Assembly: GCF_008704935.1 (NCBI RefSeq)
Contig: NZ_CP023692.1
Location: 7,541,501-7,605,500 of the forward strand
Direction: 5' to 3'
Source of the DNA: Streptomyces vinaceus
GTDB taxonomy: Bacteria > Actinomycetota > Actinomycetes > Streptomycetales > Streptomycetaceae
Length of the DNA stretch: 64,000 nucleotides
Shown here: positions 53,235 to 60,918 of the stretch, in pieces
How positions within the stretch are numbered: the stretch's first letter is position 1
Layout: each line of letters starts with the position of its first letter
Made by a program: the position numbers and the translations under genes
Notes under the pieces: model-generated
Seen by the model: only the letters and a program-made list of their open reading frames with translations
What the model was told of the DNA's origin: nothing
Databases searched by the model: none

Positions 53235-55709
53235 ATGGTCCGATGGCTGGGGGGCAAGGCCAATACGGGCAAGGCCGCCGCGCCTGCGCAGGCAGCGGAG
53301 ACCGACACCCCCAGTGCACAGCCGGCTCCCCGCGCCGCAGCGAGGGGCGCTGGGCAGGTTGTGATCAACAGCGGGGACGCGACTGCCACCGGCGGTGGGT
53401 ACGCCATCACCGGGATCTTCAGTCCCACCGTGCACCTTCCGCCCGAGGCCATGCGAGCTCCCGCCGAGGTGGACGCCCCGACGGGGCTGGACAATCTGCC
53501 GCACCGGCCGGCACTCTTCGTGGGCCGTGGCAAGGAGCTCGACCGCCTGGACGCGGCGCTCGTCACCCCAGGCGCGGCCCTGGTCCAGGCAGTGCACGGG
53601 CTGGGCGGCGTGGGCAAGAGCACCCTGGTCGCCCACTGGGCCGCCACCCGACCCCACGGCTGCGCGCCCGTGCGCTGGATCACCGCCGACAGCCCCGCCG
53701 GCGTCGAGCAGGGGCTGGCCAGCCTAACTACCGCCCTGCAGCCCGCCCTGGCCACGGCCCTGCCCGTCGAGGGACTAGCTGAGTGGGGGCTGCAGTGGCT
53801 GGCTAGCCACACCGGCTGGCTGATCATCCTCGACAACGTCAACGATCCCGCTGACATCGCCCCTGTGATCGCACGCGCCCCCGGTGGGCGGTTCCTGATC
53901 ACCAGCCGCCTCGCCACCGCCTGGAACGACGCCACCACTTTGGTACGCCTCGACGTCATGGAGGAGGCCGAGTCCCTCGCCCTCCTTACCCGCACCACCA
54001 CCGCAGCTGGCCCCCGCGACCTGGATGGCGCTGCCGACCTGTGCACCGAGCTCGGCCACCTGCCCCTTGCCGTCGCACAGGCAGCCGCTTATCTCGCCCA
54101 GAACCCACTCACCGCCCCCCGTGCTTACCTGGACTTGCTGGCCCGGTATCCGGCGGACATGTACGGCCACGGCGGGGCCACCACCCCAGCCCAGCGCACC
54201 ATCGCCCGCATCTGGGACATCACCCTCGACCAGATCGCCACCCGCCAGCCCGCAGCCAGCGACCTCCTGCGCACCATGGCCTGGTACGCCGCCGAAAACA
54301 TCCCCCCTGCCCTCGCAGACGGCTTCACCAACCCACCCACGCTGAACCAGGCAATCGGCCTCCTCACCGCCTACAACATGATCACCCCTGACCCCGGCAC
54401 CAGCACCTTGGCCATCCACCGCCTCGTCGCGGCTCTCGCCCGCACCCCCGACCCCGACCCCGACAACCCCCACCGCAGGCGCGACTACATCGACCTCGCA
54501 CGCCAACGGGCCGCCAGCAACTTGCGTAACGCGCTGCCCCCCACCGTCGATGACCCCGCCAGCTGGCCCAACTGGCGAAACCTGCTACCCCACATCGACG
54601 CCTTCGCCGACCACACCACCCCAAACACCGACACGAGCGACACGGCTGACCTCCTCAATGCCGCCGGGATTTCCCTAATCAAACAGGGCCTGCCCGCCCG
54701 CGGGATCATGCACCTGCAACGAGCCGTCACCGACTACGAGCGCCTGCTAGGCAACGACGATCCCGCCACCCTGGCCTCCCGCGACCACCTCGCCCTTGCC
54801 TACCAGGAGGCAGGGGACCTAGCCCGCGCCATCCCCTTGCACGAGCAGACCCTCGCGGACTGCAGGCGCCTGCTGGGCGAAGACCATCCCTACACCCTGA
54901 CCTCCCGCAGCAACCTCGCCCTCGCCTACCAGAAGGCAGGGGACCTAGCCCGCGCCATCCCCCTTTACCAGCAAACCGTCCCGGACTGCGAGCGCCTGCT
55001 GGGTGAAGACGATCGCGCCACCCTGACCTCCCGCAACAACCTCGCCAGCGCCTATGAAGAAGCGGGGGACCTGGGCAGAGCCATCCCCTTGCTCGTACAG
55101 TCCGTCAGAGATCGTTTGCGTGTACTGGGCGAAGACCACCCCGACACCCTGACCTCCTGGAACAACCTTGGGCTTGCCTATGAGAAGGCGGGGGACTTGG
55201 GCAGCGCCATCGCTGTGTACCAGCGGGCCGTCTCCGACTGCGAGCGCGTGCTTGGCGAAGGCCATCCAGACACCATGACCTCTCGCAGCAACCTCGCCGT
55301 CGCCTATCTGCAGGCGGGGGACCTGGGCCGCGCCATCCCTCTGTCCGAGCAGGTCCTCACGGACTGCGAGCGCCTGCTGGGCGAAGACCACCCTGCCACC
55401 ATGACCTCCCGCAGCAACCTCGCTAGCGCCTACAAGGACGCGGGAGACCTAGGCAGCGCCATCCCCCTGTACGAACAGGCCCTCAGCGATCGGTTGCGCG
55501 TGCTGGGCGAAGGCCATCCCGACACCCTAGTCACCTGCAACAACCTTGCCCTTGCCTACCAGGAGGCTGGAGACCTGGACCGAGCCATCCCCCTCTATCA
55601 GCAGACCCTCACGGCCTGCGAGCGCTTGCTGGGCAACGATCACTCGCTGACTCATGCCGTTCGAGAGGATCTCGCTTACGCCGTGGCCAAACGTGAGGGC
55701 GGCACCTAG
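53235..55709 (+). CDS. STAND/NB-ARC ATPase with TPR repeats
   Basis: AAGGAG lies six bases before ATG 53235; the product has 824 residues. Residues 41-65 hold a Gly-Asp-Ala motif shared with the upstream partner. The P-loop is GLGGVGKST (122-130), Walker B is WLIILDNVND, and the sensor-like ITSR and the GHLPLAVAQAAAYLAQ motif are typical of NB-ARC domains. Winged-helix-like sequence follows to about 480. The C-terminal 330 residues are at least seven 42-residue kinesin-light-chain-type TPRs (xATLASRxxLALAYQEAGDL). Such proteins act as ligand-gated switches in regulation, cell death or antiphage defence. No separate effector domain is recognised. Confidence 0.85.
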   Translation: MVRWLGGKANTGKAAAPAQAAETDTPSAQPAPRAAARGAGQVVINSGDATATGGGYAITGIFSPTVHLPPEAMRAPAEVDAPTGLDNLPHRPALFVGRGKELDRLDAALVTPGAALVQAVHGLGGVGKSTLVAHWAATRPHGCAPVRWITADSPAGVEQGLASLTTALQPALATALPVEGLAEWGLQWLASHTGWLIILDNVNDPADIAPVIARAPGGRFLITSRLATAWNDATTLVRLDVMEEAESLALLTRTTTAAGPRDLDGAADLCTELGHLPLAVAQAAAYLAQNPLTAPRAYLDLLARYPADMYGHGGATTPAQRTIARIWDITLDQIATRQPAASDLLRTMAWYAAENIPPALADGFTNPPTLNQAIGLLTAYNMITPDPGTSTLAIHRLVAALARTPDPDPDNPHRRRDYIDLARQRAASNLRNALPPTVDDPASWPNWRNLLPHIDAFADHTTPNTDTSDTADLLNAAGISLIKQGLPARGIMHLQRAVTDYERLLGNDDPATLASRDHLALAYQEAGDLARAIPLHEQTLADCRRLLGEDHPYTLTSRSNLALAYQKAGDLARAIPLYQQTVPDCERLLGEDDRATLTSRNNLASAYEEAGDLGRAIPLLVQSVRDRLRVLGEDHPDTLTSWNNLGLAYEKAGDLGSAIAVYQRAVSDCERVLGEGHPDTMTSRSNLAVAYLQAGDLGRAIPLSEQVLTDCERLLGEDHPATMTSRSNLASAYKDAGDLGSAIPLYEQALSDRLRVLGEGHPDTLVTCNNLALAYQEAGDLDRAIPLYQQTLTACERLLGNDHSLTHAVREDLAYAVAKREGGT
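54740..55660 (+). repeat. 126-bp coding repeats (TPR array)
   Basis: At least seven similar 42-codon units encode D/E-H-P-x-T-L-T-S-R-x-N-L-A-x-A-Y-x-x-A-G-D-L. The nucleotide similarity between units is high, which allows copy-number change by recombination without frameshift. Confidence 0.85.
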
Positions 55710-55850
55710 TTCAGAGAACCGACCAGCCCGAAACTCAAGACCCCCGCCCACACGGGACGCGCCACAACCCTCACCGCCCATCGCCTGTGGCCTGTGACGA
55801 ACGGCGCCTGCCCGCCCTCACCCCGCTCCAGGCATAGGGCCAGCCCGGGG

Positions 55851-55973
55851 GTGCCCAAGCTCTCCACGGTCGGCTGGACGTTCAAGGGCGGAAGGAAGTT
55901 CGCGCAGGGCACGGCGCTGTGCGTGGAGTTCAACGTCGTACAGGGGGAGCCGTGCGCGGTGATCCACCGGTAG
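55851..55973 (+). CDS. Small frame or gene end, unidentified
   Basis: A frame from GTG 55851 gives 40 residues (MPKLSTVGWTFKGGRKFAQG, then TALCVEFNVVQGEPCAVIHR). It looks protein-like, with two cysteines, but no ribosome site is clear. It may be the 3' end of a lost gene. Confidence 0.3.
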   Translation: MPKLSTVGWTFKGGRKFAQGTALCVEFNVVQGEPCAVIHR

Positions 55974-56051
55974 CCGGCCCCAGCAGCCGGTGCCGCTGAC
56001 CGACGCACGGCGGGCCGCCACCCCTCCCGGGGCGGCGGCCCGCTGCTGTGC

Positions 56052-56279
56052 TCACTCCTCGCCGGTGTCCGGGCTCCACACCGCTGGTCCGCCGCCGCGC
56101 CACTCGATGAGTAGCGGGTCGTCCAGACGGACGTCGTCGGGGTCGAGGCCGGCGCGGCGCAGGAATTCGAGGAGGTCGCGGGGGCCGAGGGCGCGGCCGA
56201 GGATCTCCCCGTCGACGCGGACGTGGCGTCCGCCCTCGGCATCCGGGGGGTAGACGACGATGCGCTGGTCAGGGGGCAT
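56052..56279 (-). CDS. Small hypothetical protein of mobile-DNA type
   Basis: A 75-residue acidic protein (PDQRIVVYPPDAEGGRHVRV, ILGRALGPRDLLEFLRRAGL, DDVRLDDPLLIEWRGG). The strand-helix-strand pattern and the neighbours resemble the small conserved genes found with DUF6233 in Streptomyces integrative elements. It starts at ATG 56279 and follows the DUF6233 gene in one operon. Function unknown. Confidence 0.65.
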   Translation of the reverse strand: MPPDQRIVVYPPDAEGGRHVRVDGEILGRALGPRDLLEFLRRAGLDPDDVRLDDPLLIEWRGGGPAVWSPDTGEE

Positions 56280-56302
56280 GCCTCCACCCTGCGGTCGGCT
56301 GT

Positions 56303-56635
56303 TCACTCCGGCATCCCGAGGGCGGTGTCGGGGCGGCAGTGTGGGCAGGCGGGTATCCCCTCGACGAGCGCCCGGCGCGCCTGGTCGGTGCTGATGGCCG
56401 TGCAGCGTTTTCGGCTGTCCCAGCAGCCCCCGGCGTGGACGCGGACCGGCAGCCGGCCCGCTCCGATGCCGCGCTCGATCAGCCATGCGGGTGGCTCGGC
56501 CGGCGGGCGGCGCCGCGCGGCGAGGGCCTTGCGCTCCTCCGCTGTGTTCAGCGCCCGCTCGGCGCGGCCGAGCTCGCCGCGCAGGTAGGTGACGACGGTG
56601 CGCAGACGGGGCAGGTCAGGCGGGAGTTCGGACAC
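56303..56635 (-). CDS. DUF6233 family protein
   Basis: A 110-residue protein with the DUF6233 layout: MSELPPDLPRLRTVVTYLRG, a central coiled helix (AERALNTAEERKALAARRRP), PPAWLIERGIGAGRLPVRVH, and the Cys/His end QARRALVEGIPACPHCRPDT. The C-x5-C and CPHCRPDTALG cysteines could bind a metal. Function unknown; the family is found in Streptomyces mobile and plasmid-like regions. Together with the flanking small genes it forms a minus-strand operon. Confidence 0.8.
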   Translation of the reverse strand: MSELPPDLPRLRTVVTYLRGELGRAERALNTAEERKALAARRRPPAEPPAWLIERGIGAGRLPVRVHAGGCWDSRKRCTAISTDQARRALVEGIPACPHCRPDTALGMPE

Positions 56636-56638
56636 CGC

Positions 56639-56803
56639 TCAGCCCCCGTACTGCGCCTGCCGTGCGGCCTTGCATGCCGGGCAGAGCGGCGAGGCCCCGA
56701 CTCCGTAGCGGCATGTCGGAGCGTGGCAGCGGGCGCAGGGGCCGGTCTGGCTCGGCGCCCAGGTAACGGGCTGGGGTCTGGCGGGCGCGTCGGGGGCGGC
56801 CAT
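56639..56803 (-). CDS. Small Cys-rich (zinc-ribbon-like) protein
   Basis: A 54-residue protein with CARCHAPTC and CPACKAARQAQYGG, two CxxC pairs that could form a zinc ribbon. ATG 56803 lies next to copy 1 of a dispersed 25-bp repeat. It is the first gene of the operon with DUF6233 and the 75-residue protein. An upstream in-frame ATG at 56839 is possible but would run through the repeat. Confidence 0.6.
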   Translation of the reverse strand: MAAPDAPARPQPVTWAPSQTGPCARCHAPTCRYGVGASPLCPACKAARQAQYGG

Positions 56804-56804
56804 G

Positions 56805-56829
56805 TGTGACTGAGCGCGGTACATGGCCC
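56805..56829. repeat. Dispersed ~25-bp repeat, copy 1
   Basis: TGTGACTGAGCGCGGTACAT followed by GGCCC. It matches copies at 57567 and 58461 (shared core TGTGrCTGAGCrCGrT, then TGGCCC). It overlaps the start of the zinc-ribbon gene's upstream region. Confidence 0.55.
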
Positions 56830-56905
56830 AGATGGACAACTTCGATGCTCAGAACCGCGCCGTGCCCGACTTGCGGCTGCGGAGGACTTCGTCCCGGGCT
56901 GTGCC

Positions 56906-57406
56906 TTAGTCGTTGGGGTCTTCCCGGGCCTCGTACCCTTCGAGGCCGGCCCAGAGCAGGGAAGGGACGAGTGCGTGCAGGTACCAGGCGAGGTCGGTGA
57001 ACTGCGGCGCGTCCGGGAGGCGCCGATGGGCGATGGTGGGAAGGAAGGAGACTTCCCTACGCTGCGCTGAGAACATGAGCATGCCGCCAGTCCCGCCCTG
57101 CGGGTGGTAAATGTTCAGTGCCACGGTGTAGGGCAGGTTCGCCGTCGAGTCCAGCTCCGTGAGCACGGCGTCGAGGCGGTCGGGGGTGCTGTCGTACCAC
57201 TCGTGCATGTCGTCTGCGTCGTTGATCATGTACGAGATGCAGCCGAGGTTTTCCTCGGCGGCCCAGCCGGCCGGCGTCAGCGCCTCCAGCAGGGCGCGCA
57301 CGGGGGTCGGGTGTTGGAAGGTGAAGTCGATGTCTGCTTGTCGGTTACCCACGTGCGTCTCCGAGGGTTTGAGTGGTCGCGTCGCATACTCGCCGTTACG
57401 CAACAC
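56906..57406 (-). CDS. Hypothetical protein (immunity/SMI-like layout uncertain)
   Basis: A 166-residue soluble protein from GTG 57406. Segments include IDFTFQHPTPVRALLEALTP, ENLGCISYMINDADDMHEWY, ALNIYHPQGGTGGMLMFSAQ, and an acidic C-terminus (LEGYEAREDPND). No family is recognised. The acidic, Trp-rich composition recalls toxin-immunity proteins, but that is only an impression. Confidence 0.6.
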   Translation of the reverse strand: MLRNGEYATRPLKPSETHVGNRQADIDFTFQHPTPVRALLEALTPAGWAAEENLGCISYMINDADDMHEWYDSTPDRLDAVLTELDSTANLPYTVALNIYHPQGGTGGMLMFSAQRREVSFLPTIAHRRLPDAPQFTDLAWYLHALVPSLLWAGLEGYEAREDPND

Positions 57407-57547
57407 TCCGTCGACCCGATTTCCGGGGGTCGCCGCTTCAGTGGTGGAGTGGCCGACGCAGTGCTTCCACCAAGCTTGAGCATCGGTCGGTCCTCGGTAG
57501 GCCGCCTTCGATTCCGAGCATCGGAGTCGTCCATCCAGGCCACATAG

Positions 57548-57580
57548 CGTGCTCAGTCACACCGGGTGTGGCTGAGCACG
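57548..57580. terminator. Long near-perfect hairpin
   Basis: CGTGCTCAG pairs with CTGAGCACG, and inside it CACACC pairs with GGTGTG, joined by a T-G wobble, giving a 16-bp stem with a one-base centre. Its right arm is part of repeat copy 2. It could be a bidirectional terminator or a recombination or protein-binding site. Confidence 0.5.
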
Positions 57581-57592
57581 ATACTTGGCCCC
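57567..57592. repeat. Dispersed ~25-bp repeat, copy 2
   Basis: TGTGGCTGAGCACGATACTT followed by GGCCCC, related to copies at 56805 and 58461. It overlaps the right arm of the 57548-57580 hairpin. Confidence 0.55.
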
Positions 57593-57725
57593 TGAGCGAG
57601 GTAGTTGGTCCATGCGTGCGGCAGTCGGCCCGCGCAGACCCCTGGCTGGTGGCCCCTGTGGACTGCCGCGAGGCTCCGTCTACCCTGGCGGAATGATGGG
57701 GTAGGGGGATTTTAGGGTCGGTGAC

Positions 57726-58441
57726 GTGCTGTCGGTCATGTGCCCGTTCACGGTTACCACGGTCGAGCAGGGTGTCACCTGGGATCAGGTGTCGGTGCGA
57801 TAGCCGTGGTGGGAAATCGACGTCGGCAACGAGTTCGGGCACTGGAATGGGATCGTCTCCCTCGGTGTGGGAGGCAGTGCGCACGCCGCGCCTGAGGTGG
57901 AGGCCGTACTGTTTCGAACGGACCCTCCGCCCGAACATCTGAAGGCAGGAGATGCCTGCCGAGTCGGCGTACCGCCCACCGTGGTGCACGTAACGGAGGT
58001 CCACCATCACGCCCCCCGCTGCAGACAGTCTGGTTGCCGCGTCCCACCCAGACCGTGACCGTACTGCGCCGGGGCCTGTCCTATCGGGACTTCCCGCACG
58101 GGAGCCATCTCTATGGCTCGGGGTACACCATCCACCCCGGCGACGGGATCCCGTTCGCCTTCGAGCTGCTGACGCGTCCGTACGCGTCTCTCCAGGCGGG
58201 CGACGAAGTCGCCGACATCGCCGGCCGGGCATGGCGGTTCGAGGGCCCTTGGGATTGGGCTGCCTTCGATGGAGAGCCGGCCGGTACGGGTCCTGCGTGG
58301 CCACTCGTCTTGCTCACCCGAGCGGGGAAGCCGTGTTCGGTCGAGGACGCTGAAGCAGTGGCAGCGAGCACGGCCAGCGGTTCGCACCAAGAGACGGTCC
58401 GAGACTGGATGGTGCTCACGGAGGCATCGCCTACCCCCTGA
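57726..58441 (+). pseudogene. Hypothetical protein with nonsense codon and frameshift
   Basis: The frame reads VLSVMCPFTVTTVEQGVTWD QVSVR, then TAG at 57801-57803 where a Tyr codon (TAC) would fit, then PWWEIDVGNEFGHWNGIVSL ... DPPPEHLKAGDACRVGVPPT. After one missing C in the run 58012-58017 it continues as PRPTQTVTVLRRGLSYRDFP ... RAWRFEGPWDWAAFDGEPAG. Together these make one protein of about 235 residues. The family is not known to me; the Trp-rich beta pattern resembles immunity or capsid-associated proteins. Only the last 135 residues (from 58034) could be translated as they stand. Confidence 0.55.
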
Positions 58442-58460
58442 CCCTTCAGGACGTCTCTTC

Positions 58461-58484
58461 TGTGGCTGAGCGCGGATCTGGCCC
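58461..58484. repeat. Dispersed ~25-bp repeat, copy 3
   Basis: TGTGGCTGAGCGCGGATCTG followed by GCCC, just after the preceding gene's stop. It shares the core with copies at 56805 and 57567. Confidence 0.55.
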
Positions 58485-58715
58485 TACGGGCCAGCGGAAA
58501 GCGGGATTCATGGGGCTCTGGGACAACGCCACCCCCGGGTGGATCCGGCCGAACCGGCGGCCTGCTGCGGTGTGAGAGGAAAACGCTACTCCCACGAGAT
58601 GTCCTGCGATGTGTCCTCGTCGCATCCCATGCCCGCTCCTACGCTCCGAGGGGAGAGTTCACTCAAGGGGGCCGCCCCGGGCCCTGCGGCACGCTGATCG
58701 AGGAGGAGGACGAGG

Positions 58716-58922
58716 ATGTCCGCAACCATGCAGGCCGGCGCGTTCTTGGTATGCGAGGCCGATGACGGCGCGGCCGCCACGGCACCTTTGGACACCACCG
58801 TCGTCAGCGAATCCGTCTCCATCGTCCTTGAACCGCGTGAGTACCTGATCCATATCCCCGCGGTGCTCCTCTGCCGACGTGGTCCGGGTCCATGTAGCGT
58901 CAGGGCTGGGGGGATGAGATGA
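58716..58922 (+). CDS. Small hypothetical protein, coupled to a membrane protein
   Basis: GAGGAGGACGAGG precedes ATG 58716. The 68-residue product (MSATMQAGAFLVCEADDGAA, then VSIVLEPREYLIHIPAVLL) is strand-rich with a basic Cys-containing end. Its TGA overlaps the ATG of the next gene (ATGA), which supports both being real. Family unknown. Confidence 0.55.
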   Translation: MSATMQAGAFLVCEADDGAAATAPLDTTVVSESVSIVLEPREYLIHIPAVLLCRRGPGPCSVRAGGMR

Positions 58923-59230
58923 ACTTCGACGAGAACGAGCCGCAGTCTGTTCGAGAGGAGCGCTTCGCTGTCGAACGGGCCGAAGCCCGAGCGGCGCGTA
59001 AGGCTGCGTCGCTCGACTTGTGGGGAGCCCACGTCGGCGCGGTCATCGTGACCGTCGCCGTGGTCCTCCTCACCTGGAACGGCAAGCTGGTCGCTCTAGG
59101 CATCGTCGGTGGGATCTTCCTGCTCTGGTTCGTCGCAGGCCTCGCATGGGCTTACGCCGACGGGGACCATGGTCGGCACGCACTCCAGCGCGCGTATAAC
59201 ATCACCTTCGGTTGGGGCAACGGGGTCTGA
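58919..59230 (+). CDS. Small two-helix membrane protein
   Basis: A 103-residue protein. The N-terminal 35 residues are charged (ENEPQSVREERFAVERAEAR). Two membrane helices follow at about 40-60 (VGAVIVTVAVVLLTWNG) and 64-84 (VALGIVGGIFLLWFVAGLAW). The tail is short and polar. It is coupled to the 68-residue gene. No family recognised. Confidence 0.65.
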   Translation: MNFDENEPQSVREERFAVERAEARAARKAASLDLWGAHVGAVIVTVAVVLLTWNGKLVALGIVGGIFLLWFVAGLAWAYADGDHGRHALQRAYNITFGWGNGV

Positions 59231-59307
59231 GTGCGAAGCACTTGGCACCTGCCCCCGAGCGAGGGCAAACAGAAGTACTGGAGTTGGCGGTCGCGGTGGT
59301 GACCGTG

Positions 59308-59465
59308 TCAGTCCCTGGTGTGTTCGCGGGAGGCCGGCTGGCTGGCCCTGCGGGACTGTCGGCGGGTGATGCGCCTGGTCATCAGGGTGATCGCGGCCCA
59401 GGTGATCAGCGATTCGGAGTGCTGGACGAGGCGCTCGTAATCGCGGGCGTGTCTGCGGGACGCTT
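59308..59465 (-). mobile_element. IS5-family transposase C-terminal fragment
   Basis: The minus strand reads HARDYERLVQHSESLITWAA, ITLMTRRITRR up to a stop at 59308. This matches the final helix of IS5-type transposases (RDYER......I.W......RR). Only this end is present. Confidence 0.6.
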
Positions 59466-59483
59466 CGCGGCCGGCCCTGCCCC

Positions 59484-60744
59484 TTACCGCTCACGCGCCG
59501 CCCTGAAGACGAATCCGCTGCGCGGGCGGGTGGGGACCCGGGACAGCGGAATCGTCAGGTCCTGCTCGGGAACCTCGAAGTCGAGGTCGGCGAGCTGCGT
59601 GACGAGCGTCGACAGCACGGCGACGGTGATGTCCTCACCAGGGCAGCGGTGACCCCGGGCGGGGTCACCGCCACCCTGCGGGATGAGCTCGTCGGCGCCG
59701 GGTTCCCGGTCGGTGAAACGCTGCGGGTCGAAGCGGTACGGAGAGTCCCAGAGGCCGGGGTCGTGGTCGTGGCCGTACAGGTCCAGCAGGACCAGGGTGT
59801 CCTTCGCGATGTTCTCGCCCCGCCAGGTCAGGTCGGAGACGGCGAGTCCGCCGATGAAGGGGGCGAAGGGGTAGAAGCGCCGTACCTCGTGGGCGAAAGC
59901 CCTCGCGTAGCGGCTGGCCGTGTCCTTTCGCAGCGGTTCCCGGTGGGCCGGCCAGCGGTGAAGGGCGTGGGCGGCGAAGACGGCGAACCAGGCGATGGCG
60001 ACGGTGGGCCGGATGATGTTGAGCAGCTCGACGGCCGCCGTGTGCGGATCGAGAAGCCGGCCGTCCGCGTCGCGGTGCCAGGCCACGACCTCCAGGGCGG
60101 TGCCGCTGTCGCTCACCAGTTCCCCGCCCTCGCGGGTGGTACGGATCTCAGCGGCGAGCGCCCCCTCCTGGCGCTTGCGGGCGGCGCGGGGCGCGCCAGT
60201 GCCGGGGTCCCGGGGTGGCGAAGCCGTCGACCATCGCGACGCAGTCCTCGGCCACCCGGCGGTAGGCCTCGTCGGACCGTTCGACGCCCACCCACGCGCA
60301 GACGGCGCGGGCCAGGATCACGGCCGCCTCGTCGAAGAGCACGACGTCCCGGCCGTCCTCCCACTCGGCCGCAGCCTTGGACCAGTGCTGGGCGACGTGC
60401 TCGGCCAGCGCGGAGACGCCCGCGCCGTCCTTGAGGAGTGCGAGGAACATGGCCTTGCGGACGCGGTGGGCATCGCCGTCCAGGGTGTGCACGGCGCCCC
60501 GGCCGAACAGGGTGTCGAGCACGGGCCCGGGTAGGGCTGCGGTGCGCTTGACGTGCCGTTCGTCGTAGAAGAAGCCGATGGCCTCCGGGCCGCGCAGGGC
60601 GATCACCGGGCGCCCCAGCAGCCTGGTTCGCACCGGCTCGCCGTCCGTGGCGCGCATCCTGTCGGGCAGCCACGCGTATCCGCCGGCGAGGAGGGGGAGG
60701 GTGCTGTCGGTCCAGGGGGCGGAAGCCGTCTTGATCGGGTGCAT
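59484..60744 (-). CDS. CYP152-family cytochrome P450 (fatty-acid peroxygenase), frameshifted
   Basis: Two frames together give about 415 residues that follow CYP152 peroxygenases. They are TLPLLAGGYAWLPDRMR at the start, FYDERHVKRTAALPGPVLDT, DGFATPGPRHWRA, then after the frame change LLNIIRPTVAIAWFAVFAAH with the substrate-binding Arg, FAHEVRRFYPFAPFIGGLAV, and the haem loop GGGDPARGHRCPGEDITVAV with the Cys ligand. CYP152 enzymes use H2O2 to hydroxylate or decarboxylate fatty acids. One extra C (minus strand; G run 60189-60192 on plus) breaks the frame; removing it restores WRARAARKRQEGALAAE. If this is a sequencing error the enzyme is intact. It is divergent from the DUF72 gene. Confidence 0.8.
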
Positions 60745-60918
60745 GCGGATCGCCTACCCGCCCGTCCCGGCCGCACACCCCGGCCCCCCGCCGCCCCCCC
60801 GGTCGGCGGAGCGGGTTCGGGGCTCCGGCGGACCCGTCATCTGTTCGGGCGAGGTCCGTATGTGCGCCCTGGCTTGTCACGCGGTGGGCAATCGGCCCGG
60901 CGGGGCATACGGGGTCCC

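Noticed and set aside
55851..55973. Second small effector gene of the STAND system
   Set aside because: No ribosome site and no conserved feature; kept only as a low-confidence frame.
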